Source: Candidatus Limosilactobacillus excrementigallinarum
GTDB lineage: Bacteria; Bacillota; Bacilli; Lactobacillales; Lactobacillaceae
Assembly: GCA_019117445.1 (NCBI GenBank)
Contig: DWZS01000009.1
Span: 1-34,989, forward strand
Reading direction: 5' to 3'
DNA: 34,989 nucleotides
Below the pieces are notes generated by a model. The model was given only the letters and a program-made list of their open reading frames with translations, ran no database searches and had not been told where the DNA came from. Positions within the stretch are counted from its first letter, which is position 1, and each line of letters begins with the position of its first letter. This document shows positions 1 through 7,724 of this stretch, piece by piece. A program made the translations under genes and the position numbers.

Positions 1-25
1 TAATGGAATGTTGTGACGACACCAT
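1..25 (-). CDS. Possible start of an ORF leaving the window (partial)
   Basis: An ATG at 25-23 begins a minus-strand frame reading MVSSQHSI before the left edge cuts it. Its A is shared with the TAA stop of the 41-codon frame at 25-150, a TAATG overlap of the kind used by several real gene pairs in this window. Eight codons are too few to recognise any family. It could be a real downstream gene, a fragment, or chance. Confidence 0.2.
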
Positions 26-150
26 TAAAGACCTTTATGGGTTTTTCTGTCCACTAAAATGTTCAACTTAAATTTTACAATCTGCCATTCTTTATTTCTG
101 TCATTTTTCAATCCTTCCGCCAAAATCGTGGTTAATATATAACGTTTCAT
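25..150 (-). CDS. Small unrecognised ORF, 41 aa, downstream of recD2
   Basis: This open frame starts at ATG 150-148 and ends with TAA at 25-27, 39 bases downstream of the recD2 stop. The product begins MKRYILTTILAEGLKND and ends DRKTHKGL. It is basic, has no signal peptide, membrane segment or motif I recognise, and its ribosome binding site is weak (AATAAGA). No terminator separates it from recD2, so it may be read through from that gene. The stop overlaps the start of the next frame (TAATG). It may be a decayed gene remnant or insertion-sequence flank. I do not assign a function. Confidence 0.25.
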   Translation of the reverse strand: MKRYILTTILAEGLKNDRNKEWQIVKFKLNILVDRKTHKGL

Positions 151-189
151 TCTTATTATTACAGGGTCTGTCTAACATTTCAATATGAA

Positions 190-2691
190 TTAAAAATCAC
201 TGGGTTTAACTCCAGCCATACCAATCATTGGATCAATGAGCTTTTCTTCAATCGCCCGTGGAGTAAGCTTAGCAACAACTAGTTGCTCATTCTCATCGAC
301 CTGGTCTGTCTGTTTACGGGACTCCTCTTTTTCATTCGGAGTGTCTACAGTGATTTCATTTTTCAATACCATGTTGATCCGTTTAGTTAATGTTGTTTGC
401 CGGTACTTAGTTGGTGATTCTGCACAATTAACAAAGGCTTGAGGACTACCAACCATTAGTAACGCTTGAGAAGACCGAGTAACGGCAGTATATAGCAGAT
501 TTCTGTGCATAATAGTTGGAATTCCTGGACGTCTTGGAAAATAATCATCCGTCATGATAATAATCACCACCGGCGCCTGACTCCCCTGTGCCTTATGAAT
601 CGTCATACAGTAGGCCAATTGGAGAGCATTAATTTCATTCAGTCGTAAATACTCAACTTCTACACCATCAAAATCAACCACAACTTTCTGCTTTGCAGCA
701 GCCTTTGGCGCTCCATGAATAACATTTTGTCCTTCAATTGTTTTGATAATTCCCAAATCACCATTAAAAACATTTTTATCTGGATCATTAACCGTCTGCA
801 TGACTTTATCACCCACTCGTAAAATACGGTTACCAAGCTGAATCGCCGGCTTTTTTGGCTTATCTGGATTTAAAGTTGCCTGTAAAACACGATTAATATT
901 AACCGTTCCTGCAACCCCACCGTGAATAGGAGCTAATATTTGAATATCCATAATTGGTACGTCATGTTTTTCATGATAAAGCTTTACTGCTTGCGTAATT
1001 AACTGTGGAATATTATTTAAACCCGCGCAAATAAATTGACGATGTGCATATTGATTGGCCGGTTCAGGAGCAAACAGTTCCTGAGTAACGGTTCCCTCAT
1101 TAATCCGGTGTGCCAATGGAATAATTGAAGAATGGCTGGATTGTCGATAAATGTGTTTAAGCCGTCGTTGGGGAATATCTTCAGCAGCTAATAAATCATA
1201 GAAAACCTGGCCGGGGCCCACTGATGGTAATTGATCACAATCCCCCACTAACACAAGATGAGTACCCGGATTAACTGCAGATATCAGGGCCGTAAATAAT
1301 GCTAAACTGGTCATTGACATTTCATCAACGATTAATAATTTGGCATCTAGCGGATCAAATTCCATTTGCATTAACTGGTCATCATTGATATCAGCAGTTA
1401 ATCCTAGTAAACGGTGAATGGTACTTGCTTCAATCCCGGTTACCGAATTGATTTGTTTGGCCGCCCGGCCTGTTGGTGCCACCAGCATGATATCTTCTTC
1501 ACTTACTTTTGGATGTAATTTTAAATAAGTTTCAACCAGTCCGTTGACAATCGTTGTCTTACCCGTTCCTGGTCCTCCAGTGAGTAGCATAACTGGTGAT
1601 TCTAAGGCCTCTTTAATAGCAGACGTTTGGACCTGATCGTACTGATAACCTTTGTCCGCTTCAATTTCACTAATCACCTGTTGAAAGTCCTGTTGATCGA
1701 CTGGATGATCATCAAAAACGTGCATTAGTTCTGCAAGTTTTTCGGCAATTTTCCATTCAGCATTATAAAAAGCAGTCTCATAAATATGCTGATGATCCTC
1801 GATTTGAATTTGATCTTGATCAACCAATTTGTTTAACTGTTGGTTAAAATTTGCTTGATCAAGTTGATAATTTAAGCACCGATTAGTGGTAGCAAATAAA
1901 TCAGTCTGCGAAGCATAGCTTCCCCCTTGTCGATATATAAGCTCCTTTAATGAGTATAGAATGGCTCCTTGCAAACGCCTGGAATCATCTGGGGTAATTG
2001 AATAAAAGCGCCGAGCAATTTGATCCACGTTCTGAAAAGTAATACCATCGGTAAACAAATCAATTGCGATCCGATAAGGATCTTGCCCTATTTTGGTTAA
2101 GGTTTGAACACCATATTGATCAAAAATCAAATTAACCTGTCGCTCATTAAAACCAAATTGTTGTAGTTTTTTGATAATTTGACCAGTTGAGTTACCAAAA
2201 TCTAATTTAGTAAAAAAATCTATTAACTTCTGACGATCATTTTCACTAATTTCAGGAATTTCAGCTAAGCATTCAGGATTATCAAGAACAATATTCATTG
2301 CTTGACCACCTAAGGCATCAAAGACAAGACGACAACTCTTTCTTGGATGTGCTAGATGAACATTATGGTACTTTAAGTATGTTACTAGCTGACCACTTGA
2401 CTGTGGCATCACAACGTGACACCCGGTACTAGCAAACTGCAGCCCATAACGTTGATCATCCACGACCCGGCCCTCAAACTCATACCGATCGCCTTCCACA
2501 ATTTCGCCCAACTGTCCCTTAACCGTAATACTTTCTTGATCCCACTCAAAATTAGCATCTTCTACAGATACTGATAAAATCCGAAAAAGACCACGTTCAA
2601 AAATCAGGACCTTAACTGTGCCGATAAATGAAGTTGGCCCAGTTGTGGTCACCCCATCAAGATGCTGAACTGGCTGATAATATTCTGCCAT
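190..2691 (-). CDS. recD2: ATP-dependent RecD2-type DNA helicase (YrrC)
   Basis: This 833-residue SF1B helicase belongs to the RecD2/YrrC group, which works without RecBC as a 5'-3' helicase in repair and replication-fork maintenance (family knowledge). Residues 1-90 form an OB-like N-terminal region. Helix-hairpin-helix-like segments follow at roughly 110-230. The Walker A motif LLTGGPGTGKTT lies near residues 368-379 and the Walker B motif IVDEMSM near 453-459. The C-terminal UvrD-like motif MTIHKAQGSQ lies near 696-705. The length fits RecD2 rather than the shorter E. coli RecD. The ATG at 2691 is preceded by GGAGGA. A terminator separates it from the TPR gene upstream, so it may depend on read-through; I found no clear promoter in the 85-base gap. 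Confidence 0.96.
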   Translation of the reverse strand: MAEYYQPVQHLDGVTTTGPTSFIGTVKVLIFERGLFRILSVSVEDANFEWDQESITVKGQLGEIVEGDRYEFEGRVVDDQRYGLQFASTGCHVVMPQSSGQLVTYLKYHNVHLAHPRKSCRLVFDALGGQAMNIVLDNPECLAEIPEISENDRQKLIDFFTKLDFGNSTGQIIKKLQQFGFNERQVNLIFDQYGVQTLTKIGQDPYRIAIDLFTDGITFQNVDQIARRFYSITPDDSRRLQGAILYSLKELIYRQGGSYASQTDLFATTNRCLNYQLDQANFNQQLNKLVDQDQIQIEDHQHIYETAFYNAEWKIAEKLAELMHVFDDHPVDQQDFQQVISEIEADKGYQYDQVQTSAIKEALESPVMLLTGGPGTGKTTIVNGLVETYLKLHPKVSEEDIMLVAPTGRAAKQINSVTGIEASTIHRLLGLTADINDDQLMQMEFDPLDAKLLIVDEMSMTSLALFTALISAVNPGTHLVLVGDCDQLPSVGPGQVFYDLLAAEDIPQRRLKHIYRQSSHSSIIPLAHRINEGTVTQELFAPEPANQYAHRQFICAGLNNIPQLITQAVKLYHEKHDVPIMDIQILAPIHGGVAGTVNINRVLQATLNPDKPKKPAIQLGNRILRVGDKVMQTVNDPDKNVFNGDLGIIKTIEGQNVIHGAPKAAAKQKVVVDFDGVEVEYLRLNEINALQLAYCMTIHKAQGSQAPVVIIIMTDDYFPRRPGIPTIMHRNLLYTAVTRSSQALLMVGSPQAFVNCAESPTKYRQTTLTKRINMVLKNEITVDTPNEKEESRKQTDQVDENEQLVVAKLTPRAIEEKLIDPMIGMAGVKPSDF

Positions 2692-2724
2692 TTAAATCTC
2701 TCCTCCTGATTTTTGCTTTAAAAA

Positions 2725-2768
2725 TAGAAAAAAGTCATTAACAAAGGATGTGCCTCCACCAATGACTT
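2725..2768 (-). terminator. Terminator after the TPR gene
   Basis: The arms AAGTCATT (2732-2739) and AATGACTT (2761-2768) pair around a 21-base loop that contains further GC pairing. On the minus strand the hairpin is followed by a T-rich tail near 2725-2731. It would end transcription of the histidine phosphatase/TPR pair before recD2. The long loop makes it moderate rather than strong. Confidence 0.6.
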
Positions 2769-2776
2769 CTCATCAT

Positions 2777-3460
2777 CTATTTAGATTGTGGCTTGTTGAT
2801 CTTTTGCAAAGCGCGTTGAATGTCCACAATCTTTTGCTTGCTTTTTTGATAGTAATCTAAATCAAGCTGTTGTGCCTGATCAAAGTACTTTTCAAATGGT
2901 TCATCTAATGCCATTGCTACTAGTCCACGGTTGAACTGTGTATCTGCCCGTCCTGGATGGTGCAGTAAGATTTGATCATAATACTGCTTGGCCTTGGTAA
3001 ATTCGCCTAATGCCAACATGGAATCACCTAACGCTTGGTTAATTTCTGGATCATCCGCAGACAAATCATACGCAGTTAAACCATACGCAACTGCTTGCTT
3101 ATACTGTTTCTTCTTCATGTAACTTTGCGCCAGCATCAGGTAAGCATCCGCTTTTAATTTATCATCATTAATCTTATTATATAGTTTGATTGCTTCGTCA
3201 ATTTTGCCAACGGTGTAATACAAATTACCTAACCCATATTGCAAAAAGTTAATAGCCCGTTCGTCACCACGTTGCTCAAAAATCCCTAAGGCCTTCTGGA
3301 ATAATTCTTCCGCTTGGACATAATCGTTTAAGCGCGTTAATAGCGAACCCAGATCATAATAATTATTAAACTTATTTGGCTCTTCATCAATGGCTTTGAC
3401 CAGCCGATGTACTAATTGCTCACTTTGTTGTTTTTGTTCTTCTTGTCGTTCATTGGCCAT
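2777..3460 (-). CDS. Tetratricopeptide repeat protein
   Basis: A 227-residue cytoplasmic protein made largely of TPR helical hairpins, a scaffold for protein-protein contacts. Repeat-like segments with the usual small/aromatic pattern run from about residue 26 (YYDLGSLLTRLNDYVQAEELF) through about 175. Examples are FLQYGLGNLYYTVGKIDEA, AYLMLAQSYMKKKQYKQA and INQALGDSMLALGEFTKA. The start is taken at ATG 3460 (MANERQEEQ), which has GAGGTGA seven bases upstream. A longer in-frame start at 3556 would overlap the phosphatase gene by over 80 bases and lacks a site. It begins 13 bases after the phosphatase stop, so the two are one transcript. TPR proteins of this size often sit next to mnmA and recD2 in lactobacilli, but the partner is unknown. 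Confidence 0.88.
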   Translation of the reverse strand: MANERQEEQKQQSEQLVHRLVKAIDEEPNKFNNYYDLGSLLTRLNDYVQAEELFQKALGIFEQRGDERAINFLQYGLGNLYYTVGKIDEAIKLYNKINDDKLKADAYLMLAQSYMKKKQYKQAVAYGLTAYDLSADDPEINQALGDSMLALGEFTKAKQYYDQILLHHPGRADTQFNRGLVAMALDEPFEKYFDQAQQLDLDYYQKSKQKIVDIQRALQKINKPQSK

Positions 3461-3473
3461 TTTAATCACCTCA

Positions 3474-4130
3474 TCAAATTGTATCGGTCGGATCAACACT
3501 GGTCTTATGAAGATAAGAAGTGTCATTCCATTTTTCAAGCTGATAATCTTTACCATCAGTTGTTTGCAAAATCGTGGTCGATGTGTTGCTCAATCCGCCC
3601 CGATCTTTTAAATGGTTCATTGGAACTTTTAACAACCCATTAATTGCCGCATTGAGTGCCGCACCGTGAGATACCACTATAATATTGCCGTTGGGAAATT
3701 GTTGCACATAATCATACACTGCTGCGCCAACTCGATTAATAACTGATTCAAAGCTCTCACTCTTAACCACTTTGGGATCATACTTATCTGGATGATGACG
3801 AAAATTATCCAAGACTTCTGGCCACCGATCAGCAACCGCAGAAAATTTCATCCCCTCCATTAACCCTAGATTAAATTCTGCTAAGCGTGAATCAATGGTT
3901 AATGGAATTGGCCGATCCAGAGCTTCAATTAATTTTTGGGCAGTGGTTTTTGCACGGGGAAGGGGACTCGAAAAAACATGGGCGATGTTAACCGATGCTA
4001 AAGAATGGGCTAACAACCTAATCTCATGATAACTTTCTGGCAACAGTGGCGAATCCCCATGGGCGCCTTGATATTTAGCAGCAAGGTTCCACTGTGTCTT
4101 TCCATGTCTAATAAAAAATATTCTCGTCAT
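3474..4130 (-). CDS. Histidine phosphatase family protein (phosphoglycerate mutase-like)
   Basis: A 218-residue member of the histidine phosphatase (branch 1) superfamily. The catalytic phospho-acceptor motif IRHGKT is at residues 7-12 (R8, H9). A central acidic motif GLMEGMKF and the second histidine in VVSHGAALNA follow, so the active site looks complete. Sequence alone does not tell a metabolic mutase from a broad-specificity phosphatase. The separate cofactor-dependent glycolytic enzyme (GpmA) is longer at about 228-250 residues and has different motifs, so I favour phosphatase. The start is the ATG at 4130, with GGTGAG upstream. An ATG five codons earlier has no ribosome binding site. 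It leads a two-gene unit with the TPR protein. Confidence 0.88.
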   Translation of the reverse strand: MTRIFFIRHGKTQWNLAAKYQGAHGDSPLLPESYHEIRLLAHSLASVNIAHVFSSPLPRAKTTAQKLIEALDRPIPLTIDSRLAEFNLGLMEGMKFSAVADRWPEVLDNFRHHPDKYDPKVVKSESFESVINRVGAAVYDYVQQFPNGNIIVVSHGAALNAAINGLLKVPMNHLKDRGGLSNTSTTILQTTDGKDYQLEKWNDTSYLHKTSVDPTDTI

Positions 4131-4216
4131 TTTCTCACCATGCAATTACGAAATTTTACTTAGTCTTATCATAACAAAAAAAACGGGCTGATGACGACTT
4201 TTTATTTAATTTATTT

Positions 4217-4250
4217 AGTAAAAAGGAGACTAGCCATAAATCCAGTCTCC
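4217..4250 (-). terminator. Terminator after mnmA
   Basis: The arms GGAGACTAG (4225-4233) and CCAGTCTCC (4242-4250) enclose an eight-base loop, with one mismatch. On the minus strand a T5 run follows at once (4224-4220). It lies directly behind the mnmA stop and gives that gene a private 3' end. Confidence 0.85.
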
Positions 4251-4256
4251 CAAATA

Positions 4257-5459
<1,203 letters not shown>

Positions 5460-5461
5460 TT

Positions 5462-5490
5462 ATTATAACAAACGTTACGGTGATGGTCAC
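5462..5490 (-). promoter_or_regulatory. Predicted promoter of mnmA
   Basis: On the minus strand there is a perfect -10 TATAAT (5467-5462), 17 bases downstream of GTGACC (5490-5485), which matches four of six -35 positions. It lies about 70 bases upstream of the mnmA start, in the gap after the DUF1831 gene. Confidence 0.65.
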
Positions 5491-5499
5491 TGGTTTTAC

Positions 5500-5841
5500 T
5501 TACTTTTTGTCAAAGATACCGCGTTCAACCATTTCATTTAAAATAAAATGTAGTTGAGTAACGAACTCATCTCGTCGAGCCTGCGTAAAAATATTAACAT
5601 TACTAAGTCCGTTCGTACTTACCGTTGACATCTTAAATCCAGTTAAATCATCGTTGACTGTGATCTGTAATCGCGCAAATGGTTTAAAAGGTGATTGCCG
5701 ATCAAGGGAACCTAAATAACGATAATTTCCCCGCTTAGTCCGTTCAAAGCCAAGATCAATTAACGTATACTCCTTAATACGATCGCTTATTTGATAGATG
5801 TCCGAGTCACCAGTTAATTGGACTGCTCTTTGAAATTCCAT
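5500..5841 (-). CDS. DUF1831-type protein
   Basis: A 113-residue cytoplasmic protein beginning MEFQRAVQLTGDSDIYQIS. It has alternating strand-like segments and no membrane span, cysteine motif or nucleotide-binding loop. Its size and position next to an MTA/SAH nucleosidase and mnmA match the uncharacterised DUF1831 family of lactobacilli, whose function is unknown. The ATG shares its A with the nucleosidase TAA stop (TAATG), so translation is probably coupled. In relatives this gene is often followed by a cysteine desulfurase, which is absent here. The family assignment rests on memory and context rather than a catalytic motif. Confidence 0.75.
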   Translation of the reverse strand: MEFQRAVQLTGDSDIYQISDRIKEYTLIDLGFERTKRGNYRYLGSLDRQSPFKPFARLQITVNDDLTGFKMSTVSTNGLSNVNIFTQARRDEFVTQLHFILNEMVERGIFDKK

Positions 5842-6542
5842 TATGCCGCCTTCTTTAATTCATCGAATAATTCCAATAGCATCTTAGCGGAACGCTGGCC
5901 AGCTTGAATAATAAATTCATCAAAACTAACACCCGCTTCTTCGTCACCAGTATCGGACATGGCCCGAACTACTACGTAAGGGACATCATGATCACTGGCA
6001 ACTTGACCAACTGCTGCACCTTCCATTTCAGCCGACAAAGCATCCGGAAAATAATGTTTAATTTTTGCAATAGCGTCCTTGCTAGCAACGAACTGGTCTC
6101 CAGAAACGATTAATCCCTTTTCAATCTTTAAACCGGTCTTTTCACCAGCCTTTGCCAGTGCATCACCCCACTTTTTGGAAGCGGTAAAGCGAGCCGGTTT
6201 ACCTGGTAACTGTCCATAAACATAATCAAAAGCTCGGGCGTCCGCGTCATGATATGCCGTTTCAGTTGAAATCACAATATCACCAACATGCTGGTGCTCA
6301 CCAATTCCACCAGCCGACCCAGAATTAATGACGACATTGGCACCAAAATCAGTAATTAAATGTTCTGTCGTAATTCCTGCCTCTACCTTGCCAATTCCTG
6401 ATTCAACCAGCACAACCGATTGATCGCTTATCGTTCCTTCATAGTACTTCTTACCACCAATTTCATTAATTTTCTCGTTTTCTAAGTGGTTTAATAACTC
6501 TTTTAATTCCTCTGGCATCGCACAAATAATTCCAAATTTCAT
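5841..6542 (-). CDS. mtnN: 5'-methylthioadenosine/S-adenosylhomocysteine nucleosidase
   Basis: A 233-residue nucleoside phosphorylase-fold enzyme that cleaves adenine from methylthioadenosine and S-adenosylhomocysteine, recycling methyl-donor by-products and feeding the LuxS/AI-2 route. The catalytic positions are in place: E12 in AMPEE, E174 in AEMEGAA, and D197 in AMSDTGDE, which matches the family numbering (12, 174, 197). GSAGGI at 75-80 forms part of the substrate pocket. The start is ATG 6542, with TAGGAG nine bases upstream. A frame seven codons longer would overlap the preceding gene. It begins ten bases after the small membrane-protein gene and ends in a TAATG overlap with DUF1831. 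It belongs to a five-gene unit led by csp. Confidence 0.95.
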   Translation of the reverse strand: MKFGIICAMPEELKELLNHLENEKINEIGGKKYYEGTISDQSVVLVESGIGKVEAGITTEHLITDFGANVVINSGSAGGIGEHQHVGDIVISTETAYHDADARAFDYVYGQLPGKPARFTASKKWGDALAKAGEKTGLKIEKGLIVSGDQFVASKDAIAKIKHYFPDALSAEMEGAAVGQVASDHDVPYVVVRAMSDTGDEEAGVSFDEFIIQAGQRSAKMLLELFDELKKAA

Positions 6543-6552
6543 TTTATTTCTC

Positions 6553-6855
6553 CTATCCCACAAAAAATAATACCAAATACACCAAAATGATTGAGATTAC
6601 TAACCCAATCATGGTGTGATTCAATTTTTTTCGCAACCGATTGGTTTTTCCCTCAGTGATGGTGGCTTGCTGCGCCGCCAAATTCTCTTCGCGGCTTAAG
6701 TAAGGTGATTCTTGTTTTGTCGAATCCTTATGAATTAATGGTCGATCATCTAAATTAGCTTGGTCTTGACTATCTGAATGTTGTAGCGGTTGTTGTAACC
6801 GATGTTCCTGTTGTTCACGGTATTCCCGCCTCGTCATTTGATGTTCATCATTCAT
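6553..6855 (-). CDS. Small tail-anchored membrane protein, unknown function
   Basis: A 100-residue protein with a polar, Gln/Glu/Arg-rich N-terminal region (MNDEHQMTRREYREQQ). A basic RLRKKL patch at about residues 71-76 precedes one hydrophobic span near 80-99 that ends at the C-terminus. The positive-inside rule puts the N-terminal part in the cytoplasm. The ATG at 6855 overlaps the Nudix TAA by one base (TAATG) and has AGGAGG upstream, so coupling is likely. I recognise no catalytic motif. Proteins like this sit between the Nudix and nucleosidase genes in related lactobacilli, but the role is unknown. Confidence 0.8.
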   Translation of the reverse strand: MNDEHQMTRREYREQQEHRLQQPLQHSDSQDQANLDDRPLIHKDSTKQESPYLSREENLAAQQATITEGKTNRLRKKLNHTMIGLVISIILVYLVLFFVG

Positions 6856-7403
6856 TAACCATCCTCCTGACTCAACCAATAATAAACTGCCATTACGGTT
6901 TTCTGATCATCAATTTCACCATTTTTAACCATTTGACGGGCTTGGTCACGACTAACTTTTAAAATCTGCAGATTTTCATCTTGGTCCTGCGGTAATTGAT
7001 CCTTAACTGAGCTAATCCCAGTTGCCATAAATAACGTAATTTGTTCATCCGTAAAGCCGGGTGAACTATACGTGGTGGCAATCTTGGTTAAATTAGCTGC
7101 TTGCAAACGAGTTTCTTCATTCATTTCTCGGCGTGCAGCATGAAAGAGATCATCATGATCCCGTTCATCCACCTTCCCAGCCGGAATTTCTAACGTTACC
7201 TTTTGCACAGGTGCACGCCATTGCTTTACTAAAATCATTTCCTGCTCTGGAGTAATGATCAACAGTGCAATGGCAGCGGCATGACGAATAATTTCACGAG
7301 TTGCTGCATGCCCTCGTGGGGTGATTACTTGTTGTTTTTCTAAACGTAAAATATGACCATCATAGATTGTTTGTGATGATTTAACTCGTTCTAGAAAATT
7401 CAT
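6855..7403 (-). CDS. nudF: Nudix hydrolase, ADP-ribose pyrophosphatase type
   Basis: A 182-residue Nudix enzyme of the NudF type, expected to split ADP-ribose to AMP and ribose 5-phosphate. The Nudix box runs from G76 to about residue 100: IPAGKVDERDHDD, then HAARREMNEET, with the metal-binding glutamates E93, E96 and E97. Two details depart from the consensus. There is a two-residue insertion between the first glycine and the RE pair, and the final conserved glycine after EET is arginine. The QWRAPVQKVTLEIPAG stretch before the box is typical of ADP-ribose pyrophosphatases. AAAGGTAGG precedes ATG 7403. The start is 15 bases after the csp stop, so it is probably co-transcribed with csp. Confidence 0.9.
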   Translation of the reverse strand: MNFLERVKSSQTIYDGHILRLEKQQVITPRGHAATREIIRHAAAIALLIITPEQEMILVKQWRAPVQKVTLEIPAGKVDERDHDDLFHAARREMNEETRLQAANLTKIATTYSSPGFTDEQITLFMATGISSVKDQLPQDQDENLQILKVSRDQARQMVKNGEIDDQKTVMAVYYWLSQEDG

Positions 7404-7418
7404 CGCTTTAACCTACCT

Positions 7419-7619
7419 TTAAACAACTTTAACGTGTGCAGCTTGAAATCCCTTCACACCAGGGATAATCACAAAGCCAACTTTCGTACCCGCCTGAATG
7501 AGATGACGGGAACTTTTTTCAATTCCTTTAGTATGCATAAAAATTTCACCATCATGAGGTGAGTTAATAAATCCCCAGCCCTTGGTTGGTTCGTAACTTT
7601 TTACCGTTCCAATAATCAT
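7419..7619 (-). CDS. Cold-shock domain protein
   Basis: A 66-residue single OB-fold protein of the CspA family, an RNA/ssDNA chaperone. RNP1 is KGWGFI (residues 13-18) and RNP2 is EIFMHT (25-30). The first is usually KGFGFI and the second (V/I)FVH(F/Y), so the aromatic face is altered (Trp for Phe, Met for Val, Thr for Phe/Tyr). The typical DFVEVEI-like segment is also poorly kept, and the protein is more divergent than housekeeping Csps. GGAGG lies upstream of ATG 7619. It is the first gene of a unit continuing into the Nudix hydrolase. Its probable promoter is buried in the ileS terminator just upstream. Confidence 0.88.
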   Translation of the reverse strand: MIIGTVKSYEPTKGWGFINSPHDGEIFMHTKGIEKSSRHLIQAGTKVGFVIIPGVKGFQAAHVKVV

Positions 7620-7634
7620 TAACGGAATTCCTCC

Positions 7635-7672
7635 AATAAAAAATGAATCATAGCGAATTGCTATGATTCATT
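7635..7672 (-). terminator. Terminator after ileS, between ileS and csp
   Basis: A perfect 13-base-pair hairpin: AATGAATCATAGC (7642-7654), loop GAATT, GCTATGATTCATT (7660-7672). On the minus strand it runs into a T-rich tail (7641-7635). The csp ribosome binding site starts only a few bases beyond it, so csp needs a start point downstream of, or inside, this hairpin. Confidence 0.88.
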
Positions 7673-7698
7673 CTACACCACTGTTTTTTACTTGTCAT
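7670..7698 (-). promoter_or_regulatory. Predicted csp promoter overlapping the ileS terminator
   Basis: On the minus strand ATGACA (7698-7693, five of six to TTGACA) is followed after 17 bases by TAGAAT (7675-7670, five of six to TATAAT). The expected start point near 7663 falls inside the 5' arm of the ileS terminator. A csp transcript would therefore lack most of that arm and could not form the hairpin. Confidence 0.6.
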
Positions 7699-7724
7699 GA
7701 ACCAAGCCGTAGCTTGAACTTTTC

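Noticed and set aside
1-189. Insertion sequence end at the left edge
   Set aside because: I see no terminal inverted repeat, target duplication or transposase codons within the 189 bases. Identity as IS flank was only a resemblance, so no mobile element is called.
4131-4216. Promoter for the histidine phosphatase gene (TATGAT within a T-rich stretch)
   Set aside because: A -10-like TATGAT exists, but no -35 is placed correctly and the region is so AT-rich that chance matches are expected. The pair probably has a promoter here, but I could not support one.
5475-5490. Hairpin GTGA/TCAC after DUF1831 as terminator
   Set aside because: The stem has only four pairs and no T-run. The same bases form the -35 region of the mnmA promoter.
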